DNA from: CAZSSM01 sp964609385
GTDB lineage: Bacteria > Planctomycetota > Planctomycetia > Isosphaerales > Isosphaeraceae
Direction: 5' to 3'
Length of the DNA: 11,762 bases
NCBI GenBank assembly: GCA_964609385.1
Contig: CAZSSM010000141.1
Span: 1 to 11,762 of the forward strand
Shown here one piece after another: positions 6,669 through 11,762 of the stretch; positions within the stretch are counted from its first letter, which is position 1; every line of letters starts with the position of its first letter. The notes beneath the pieces are model-generated. The model worked only from the letters and a program-made list of their open reading frames with translations, was not told the origin of the DNA and did not search any database. A program made the translations under genes and the position numbers.

Positions 6669-7520
6669 ATGCGCCAACTGGTCCGGTATCTCAGCGCCCA
6701 AGAGCCTCAGGCCCGTCCCGGCCTCTTGGAAGACGGCCAGGTCCACCCGCTCCGAGGCCGGCTCAGCGACATCCTCCACGACGCACGGCCGTCGGAGGCC
6801 TTGAGAGCTCAGATCGATCCGACCCGAGCTGCCCGACCGCTCGAAGACGTCCGCCTGCTTCCACCGATTGACGAGCAAGAGGTCTGGGGCTCGGGCGTCA
6901 CGTATCTCCGAAGTAAGCAAGCTCGCCAAGAGGAAAGCGCCGACGGCGGCGATTTCTACGACAAGGTCTACGAGGCCGACCGCCCCGAACTGTTTTTTAA
7001 AGCCCTGCCCCACCGCGTCACCGGCCACGAGCAGGCCATCCGGATCCGACGCGACACCCGCTGGTGCGTCCCCGAGCCCGAGCTGGCCCTGGTCCTCGCG
7101 CCCGACCTCCGACTGGTCGGCTACACCATCGGCAACGACCAGAGCGCCCGCGACATCGAGGGGGAGAACCCGCTCTATCTCCCGCAGGCCAAGACCTTCG
7201 ACGAATGCTGTGGACTCGGACCCGCAATCACCTTGGCCGAGGACATGCCCCCACGCGACCAGATCGCCATCGGCCTCCGGATCGAGCGCAGCCAGAGCGT
7301 CGTTGTCGAGGCCCAGACCCGACTCGATCAGATGAAACGAAGCCTGGACGAACTCATCGACTGGCTCGGTCGCGAGGCCAGCTTCCCCTTCGGCGTCGTC
7401 CTCCTGACCGGCACCGGGATCGTCCCGCCCGACGAGTTCAGCCTCGAGCCCGGCGATCGGATCGCCATCACCATCGACGGGATCGGCACCCTCCAGCAGA
7501 TCTGCCTGCGCGGATCCTGA
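6669..7520 (+). CDS. Fumarylacetoacetate hydrolase (FAH) family protein, 2-keto-3-deoxypentonate dehydratase-like
   Basis: The 283-residue protein belongs to the FAH superfamily of metal-dependent enzymes acting on keto-acids. The core shows EVWGSGVTYLRSKQARQEES (residues 71-90), FFKALPHR (109-116), the ligand pair E136/E138 in VPEPELALVL, and D157 in GYTIGNDQSARDIEGENPLY, followed by QAKTFDECCGLGP. The acidic spacing matches the divalent-metal site of the family. The GVTYLRS..AR.EES segment resembles 2-keto-3-deoxy-D-arabinonate dehydratases (KdaD) of pentose breakdown more than true fumarylacetoacetases. Substrate remains unproven. The ATG at 6669 has AAAGG at 6655-6659 nine bases upstream; a GTG six codons earlier overlaps that site and is less likely. 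No other sugar-acid gene is nearby; the next gene, 107 bp downstream on the same strand, is a secreted cytochrome. Confidence 0.85.
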   Translation: MRQLVRYLSAQEPQARPGLLEDGQVHPLRGRLSDILHDARPSEALRAQIDPTRAARPLEDVRLLPPIDEQEVWGSGVTYLRSKQARQEESADGGDFYDKVYEADRPELFFKALPHRVTGHEQAIRIRRDTRWCVPEPELALVLAPDLRLVGYTIGNDQSARDIEGENPLYLPQAKTFDECCGLGPAITLAEDMPPRDQIAIGLRIERSQSVVVEAQTRLDQMKRSLDELIDWLGREASFPFGVVLLTGTGIVPPDEFSLEPGDRIAITIDGIGTLQQICLRGS

Positions 7521-7627
7521 ATCCGAATCGAACCACGCCGGCGCATCACCTTCCGAGGATTCCCGGCAGTGCGTCCGCCTGTTAAGGCCCCTCCGCCCCG
7601 CGCCCCCGACCTTCGGAGCCGACCTCC

Positions 7628-10600
7628 ATGCCCTTCGAGACCCCATCGACTCGGCGTCGAACCGAACTGGGACTGGTCCGACGTCCCATTGTGCTCTTGG
7701 CCGTCCTCGTTCTGACGTCGATGGTCGGATCGATCGGTCGCGCCCAACCGGGTTCTGCGACCTGGCAGGCGGAGGATCCCTCGTCCTTGGTCACCGCCGC
7801 GCGTCGTGACGGTGATCCGGCCCGGGGCGCATTGATCTTCCATCGATCGGCCTTAGCCTGCCTGCAATGTCATCCACTACCGGGTGCGGGACCGGCCGTC
7901 GGACCTCGGCTGACTGAGTTGGAGGATGTCGAGGACGTTGACCTGGTCGAGGCGATCCTGGACCCCTCGCGACGGATCGCGACAGGCTATCAAAGCTCGA
8001 TGATCGCGACGCTCGACGGCCAGGTCCTCAACGGACGGATCCTCGAACGCGGGGAGGGGATGATCCGACTGCTCGACGCGGACGCCAACGTTGTGGAGGT
8101 CCGTGAGGATGACGTCGACGCCTTGGCCGATTCACCCACCTCGACGATGCCCGAGGGCTTGGTCAACACGCTCTCACGGAGTGAGTTCCTCGATCTGGTC
8201 GGCTACCTGATCGCCTTGAACGAGGGCGGTGTCGAGGCCGAAACCGCGCTGAAGCCCGACCCGGAACGGCTCGTTGTGCGGATCCCCGAGTACGAATCGC
8301 GCGTCGATCACGCCGGGTTGATCCGATCCTGGGACGAGGAAAGTTATCTGCGCGGTGAAGCGATCTATCAGCGGGTCTGCATGAACTGTCACGGGACCGT
8401 CGACCAACCCGGGTCGCTCCCGACCGCCCCTCGATTCGCCTCCGGAGAGTTCGGCAACGGCTCCGACCCGTTCACGATGTATCAGACTGTGACCTATGGC
8501 TATCAGCGGATGGTCGCCCAGGATTGGATGGTTCCCCAGCAAAAGTATGATGTGATCCATTACATCCAGGAACGATTTCTTCAACGCCATAACCAGACGC
8601 GTTACGTTGAACCCGACACGAGCTATCTGGCCGGTTTGCCCACCGGCGACACCTTCGGTCCGGAACCTTCGACGCTGGAACCTTGGGTGATCATGGACTA
8701 CGGTCCGAGCCTGATGGCCTCGATCGAGGTCGGCCGCGACGGGTCGAACCTGGCGGCCAAGGGGGTCGCGGTCCGTCTCGACTCGGGTCCCGGTGGTGTC
8801 TCACGAGGCCGACAGTGGATCCTCTACGATCACGACACGATGCGGATGGCCGCTGCCTGGTCGGGCGAGGGGTTCGTCGATTGGGGCGGGATCCTCTTCG
8901 ACGGCCGGCACGGGGTCCATCCGCATATCCAGGGCGCGTTGACGGCGGCCAATCCGGACGGACCGGGCTGGGCCGACCCCCGTGATGGCCGCTTCGACGA
9001 TGAGCGGATCGTCGGCCGCGACGGGCGCCGATACGGTCCCCTGCCCCGAGATTGGATCCGCTATCGAGGCCATTACCAATCAGCCCGAGGCACCATCTTG
9101 CATTACGATGTCGGGACCACCGAGGTCCACGAGAGCCCCGCCCGACTCGACCTCGACGCTCCCGGTCCGGAATTCGACGCTCCCGATGGCTTCGTCCGAC
9201 ACATCTGGATTGGACCCCGCGACACCGAACTGACGATCCGGGTCGCCCATCTGCCGGGGGCCGACGCGCGGCAGCTCGTCGACGAACCGACCTCACGCGC
9301 CGTGCTGTTCGCAAGACCCGACGTCGAGGAGGGGTCGCCTTCATCGTCGACCCCGTTGAACCGCTTCGATGGGACCAACGCCTTAGCGGTCGATCAGGGA
9401 GGTCTGATCGACTTCAGAGAGCACGACCTGACGATCCTCGCACGGATCCGGACAACGGAGGGGGGGACGATCCTAAGCCACGCCGTCGAGGGCGATTGGA
9501 GCCCCGACGACGTCGCCTGGTTCGTGAGCGACGGGCGGCTCATGCTCGACATCGGTTGGGTCGGCGCGGTCGTCTCGCGGAGCGAGGTCGACGATGGAGA
9601 ATGGCACGACGTCGCGCTGACATACGCTCAAGGGTCGGGCACGGTCCGCCTCTTCGTCGATGGCCGCCTCGATGCGCGCGGCGTGCTCAAACCCCGAGGC
9701 GATGACGAGCACCGCTCTCGACAGGTCCGGATCGGGTTCGCCGCGCCTGATTTCCCCGAGCCTCAATCGGCGTTCAACGGCCAGATCACACGCGTGGCTG
9801 TACTCGATGGAATCCATGATCCACGTCGGATCGACCTCGATTCGCGGTCGATCCCCGGGGCGCGTGCCGACTGGATCGCCGAAGCGGGATGGAGCGATCG
9901 GACCGACTCGGGATTCGACGCGCGACCGATTCGGGTCGGCTCCCCAGCGCCCGAGGCACGTTCCATCGTGGCGGGCTTGCGGGCCGACGCGCCGGACGTC
10001 TTGGATCGCTTGAGCTGGACGACCGAAGAGTCGGGAGACCTGCGACTCCGGATCGACGAAGGGGCCGAACCGCTCCAGTTCGCGGTTTGGTTCACGAACG
10101 CGGACATCGATGATGCCTCAACGATCGTCAACGATCCGGCCGTCTCCACATTGACAACTCCCCACCTCGAGGAATTGACCCGCGGGGGAGCCCCGCTCTG
10201 GCCCGAGATCGTGACCACGACGATCGTACCGGGCTCCGAGGACGATCCGTTCGCCGTCGATGTGTTGACCCGCCCCGCCTCGAATCCCTGGAGCGCACGG
10301 ATGCGCCCTTCGGGTATCGACTTTCTCGATGACGGTCGTGCTGCGGTGATCTCCACCTGGGACGGCGACGTCTGGCGCGTCGATGGGATCGATCAACCCA
10401 TCGGCGAACTCCGTTGGCAACGGATCGCCTCGGGTCTCTTCCAGCCCTTGGGCATCAAGGTCATCGATGGTCAGATCACCGTCGGATGTCGCGATCAGAT
10501 CGTCGTGCTCCGCGACCTCGACGGCGACCACGAGACCAACTACTACGACTGCTTCAATACCGACCACCAGGTCACCGACCACTTCCACGAGTTCGCCATG

Positions 10601-11581
10601 GGCTTGGAGACCGACGCGTCGGGCAACCTCTACTACACCAAAGGTGGCCGGCACGCGCTCGAAGCGGTCGTCCCACATCACGGAACGCTGCTGAAGGTCA
10701 GCCCCGACGGGTCGCGAACCGAGATCCTCGCCACCGGCTTCCGCGCCCCCAACGGCGTCTGGATCGAGCCCGACGGCTCCTTCATTCTCTCGGACCAGGA
10801 GGGCCATTGGACGCCCAAGAACCGGATCAACCGCGTCCGGCCCGGCGGATTCTACGGCTATATGTGGGGCTACCACGACGTCGAGGACCCCTCCGATGCG
10901 GCGATGGCCCCGCCGATCTGCTGGATCACCAACCGCTTCGATCGCTCGCCCTCTCAGGCCATCCGCGTTTCCAGCCCCGCGTGGAGCGACTTGGAGAATG
11001 CCCTCTTAATGCATTCGTATGGATATGGCATCATCTATCGAGTTCTCGAGCAACAGGTCGGCTCACGGAGCCAAGGGGCCGTCGCCAGGCTGCCGATCCC
11101 GTCGATGCCGACCGGCGTGATGCGTGGGCGGTTCCACAATCGCGACGGTCATCTCTACGCCTGTGGCCTCTTCGGCTGGGCCGGCGATCGTCAGCAGCCC
11201 GGCGGATTCTATCGGATCCGACGGACCGATGCCGAACTGGTCATGCCCGCCTCGTTCGAGGCCACGCCGGGCCAACTCCGGATCGGCTGGACGAGCCCGC
11301 TCGACCCCGACGCGATCGACAAAGATCGGTTCGCCCTCCGCGTCTGGCAACTCCATCGACGCTCCAACTACGGCTCCGACCACATCGACGAACATGCGAT
11401 CCCGATCACCGACGCGCGGTTGAGCCCGGACCGGAGCACGCTCATCCTCGAGGTTCCCGACCTGACCCCGACGATGGGCCTGGCGCTTCGATATCGCGTC
11501 CGATCCGCCTCCGGCTTCGACGTCGAGGACCAAATCCACGGTACGATCCATACCCTTCAGACCGATCGGCTCCAGGATTAG
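7628..11581 (+). CDS. Large secreted two-haem cytochrome with DUF6797-like, LamG-like and beta-propeller regions
   Basis: A 1317-residue exported protein. Residues 1-40 form a signal peptide: a basic start, hydrophobic IVLLAVLVLTSMVGSIG, and probable cleavage after GRA. Residues about 60-198 match the planctomycete/verrucomicrobial haem domain (TIGR02603 type): CLQCH at 78-82, VGPRL, ILDPSRRIATGYQSSMI, DGQVLNGRI, then MPEGLVNTLSRSEFLDLVGYL. A second c-type cytochrome segment spans about 235-320 with CMNCH at 251-255 and a candidate axial Met near MVPQQKYDVIHYI. About 350-565 looks like DUF6797, found in such proteins. About 578-735 is a LamG/concanavalin-like fold (FDGTNALAV, LTILARIRT, DGEWHDVALTY, VRLFVDGRLD). 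About 885-1200 is a beta-propeller like sugar dehydrogenases (RPSGIDFLDDGRAAVIST, GLFQPLGIKV, FHEFAMGLETDASGNLYYTK, GFRAPNGVWIEPDG). The last 110 residues look like a small beta domain. Likely periplasmic electron transfer coupled to substrate oxidation; substrate unknown. GGAG at 7615-7618 precedes the ATG. Confidence 0.88.
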   Translation: MPFETPSTRRRTELGLVRRPIVLLAVLVLTSMVGSIGRAQPGSATWQAEDPSSLVTAARRDGDPARGALIFHRSALACLQCHPLPGAGPAVGPRLTELEDVEDVDLVEAILDPSRRIATGYQSSMIATLDGQVLNGRILERGEGMIRLLDADANVVEVREDDVDALADSPTSTMPEGLVNTLSRSEFLDLVGYLIALNEGGVEAETALKPDPERLVVRIPEYESRVDHAGLIRSWDEESYLRGEAIYQRVCMNCHGTVDQPGSLPTAPRFASGEFGNGSDPFTMYQTVTYGYQRMVAQDWMVPQQKYDVIHYIQERFLQRHNQTRYVEPDTSYLAGLPTGDTFGPEPSTLEPWVIMDYGPSLMASIEVGRDGSNLAAKGVAVRLDSGPGGVSRGRQWILYDHDTMRMAAAWSGEGFVDWGGILFDGRHGVHPHIQGALTAANPDGPGWADPRDGRFDDERIVGRDGRRYGPLPRDWIRYRGHYQSARGTILHYDVGTTEVHESPARLDLDAPGPEFDAPDGFVRHIWIGPRDTELTIRVAHLPGADARQLVDEPTSRAVLFARPDVEEGSPSSSTPLNRFDGTNALAVDQGGLIDFREHDLTILARIRTTEGGTILSHAVEGDWSPDDVAWFVSDGRLMLDIGWVGAVVSRSEVDDGEWHDVALTYAQGSGTVRLFVDGRLDARGVLKPRGDDEHRSRQVRIGFAAPDFPEPQSAFNGQITRVAVLDGIHDPRRIDLDSRSIPGARADWIAEAGWSDRTDSGFDARPIRVGSPAPEARSIVAGLRADAPDVLDRLSWTTEESGDLRLRIDEGAEPLQFAVWFTNADIDDASTIVNDPAVSTLTTPHLEELTRGGAPLWPEIVTTTIVPGSEDDPFAVDVLTRPASNPWSARMRPSGIDFLDDGRAAVISTWDGDVWRVDGIDQPIGELRWQRIASGLFQPLGIKVIDGQITVGCRDQIVVLRDLDGDHETNYYDCFNTDHQVTDHFHEFAMGLETDASGNLYYTKGGRHALEAVVPHHGTLLKVSPDGSRTEILATGFRAPNGVWIEPDGSFILSDQEGHWTPKNRINRVRPGGFYGYMWGYHDVEDPSDAAMAPPICWITNRFDRSPSQAIRVSSPAWSDLENALLMHSYGYGIIYRVLEQQVGSRSQGAVARLPIPSMPTGVMRGRFHNRDGHLYACGLFGWAGDRQQPGGFYRIRRTDAELVMPASFEATPGQLRIGWTSPLDPDAIDKDRFALRVWQLHRRSNYGSDHIDEHAIPITDARLSPDRSTLILEVPDLTPTMGLALRYRVRSASGFDVEDQIHGTIHTLQTDRLQD

Positions 11582-11625
11582 GCGTCAGCACGTCTCTCTG
11601 AACGACCGTCGAACGAAACCATCTG

Positions 11626-11664
11626 CCCGACCGATGGCTCGGGGCAAGCCCGAGAGCGGTCGGG
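11626..11664 (+). terminator. Two-part inverted repeat after the cytochrome gene, possible terminator
   Basis: CCCGACCG (11626-11633) pairs perfectly with CGGTCGGG (11657-11664). Inside it CTCGGG (11638-11643) pairs with CCCGAG (11649-11654) around the loop GCAAG. The two stems are separated by an internal loop of ATGG against AG. It begins 45 bp after the stop codon of the large cytochrome gene and is followed by TGGATTATTTC, which is only mildly T-rich. The position fits a terminator, but a weak T-tract leaves room for another structured role. Confidence 0.5.
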
Positions 11665-11762
11665 TGGATTATTTCGAAGAAATGATCCCCCAGCGCGATT
11701 CACCGATGCGTTCGAGAAAATCCCATGAACGCCCCGCCCCGATCGCTTGATCCTATCTTCGG

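Noticed and set aside
6420..7646. 408-codon open frame on the minus strand over the FAH-family gene
   Set aside because: It is antisense to a gene with clear family motifs; the product is acidic and low in complexity with no known pattern, as expected from a GC-rich shadow frame.
10414..11601. 395-codon open frame in another frame of the cytochrome gene
   Set aside because: Very Arg/Pro-rich composition typical of a frame-shifted reading of a GC-rich gene; the main frame has clear domain matches throughout.
11725..11762. Possible start of a next gene (ATG at 11725, MNAPPRSLDPIF)
   Set aside because: Only 12 codons before the window edge, with no clear ribosome binding site; cannot be supported, though a gene may begin here.

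Overview
The window looks like chromosome of a GC-rich planctomycete, probably of the Isosphaeraceae. This is inferred from the strong G/C bias and from a 1317-residue secreted protein that opens with a haem-binding domain of the 'Pirellula/Verrucomicrobium type'. An LptF/LptG-type permease and a KS-ACP-acyltransferase gene set fit an outer-membrane-bearing bacterium. No rRNA, tRNA or CRISPR array was seen.

Layout: positions 1-6408 are read mainly from the minus strand and 6669-11581 from the plus strand, with a divergent intergenic region at 6409-6668. From the left edge: the start of an LptF/LptG-family permease (1-222, minus, cut by the edge); a fold-type I PLP aminotransferase related to LysN/MocR enzymes (430-1761, minus); a 439-bp stretch with no convincing gene; a decayed IS3-family insertion sequence that keeps its left half only (about 2201-2873, plus); a probably 5'-truncated DUF4184-like membrane protein (2946-3494, minus); then a lipid gene set on the minus strand: beta-ketoacyl-ACP synthase (5152-6408), acyl carrier protein (4807-5067) and an LpxL-like acyltransferase (3716-4642).

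To the right of the divergent region lie a fumarylacetoacetate hydrolase (FAH) family enzyme resembling 2-keto-3-deoxypentonate dehydratases (6669-7520) and the large exported two-haem protein (7628-11581). The latter combines two CXXCH segments, a DUF6797-like region, a LamG-like domain and a C-terminal beta-propeller. A strong two-part inverted repeat (11626-11664) follows its stop codon and may be its terminator.

How they work together: synthase, carrier protein and acyltransferase would form a route in which the synthase extends an acyl chain on the dedicated carrier and the acyltransferase moves it to a lipid. The acyltransferase lacks the usual acidic partner of its catalytic histidine. 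The large cytochrome probably acts outside the cytoplasmic membrane in oxidation of sugars or other carbohydrate-derived substrates. The FAH-family enzyme upstream may belong to sugar-acid breakdown, but that link is inference. The region 2200-3550 is a scar-like zone with a broken transposase next to a shortened gene.
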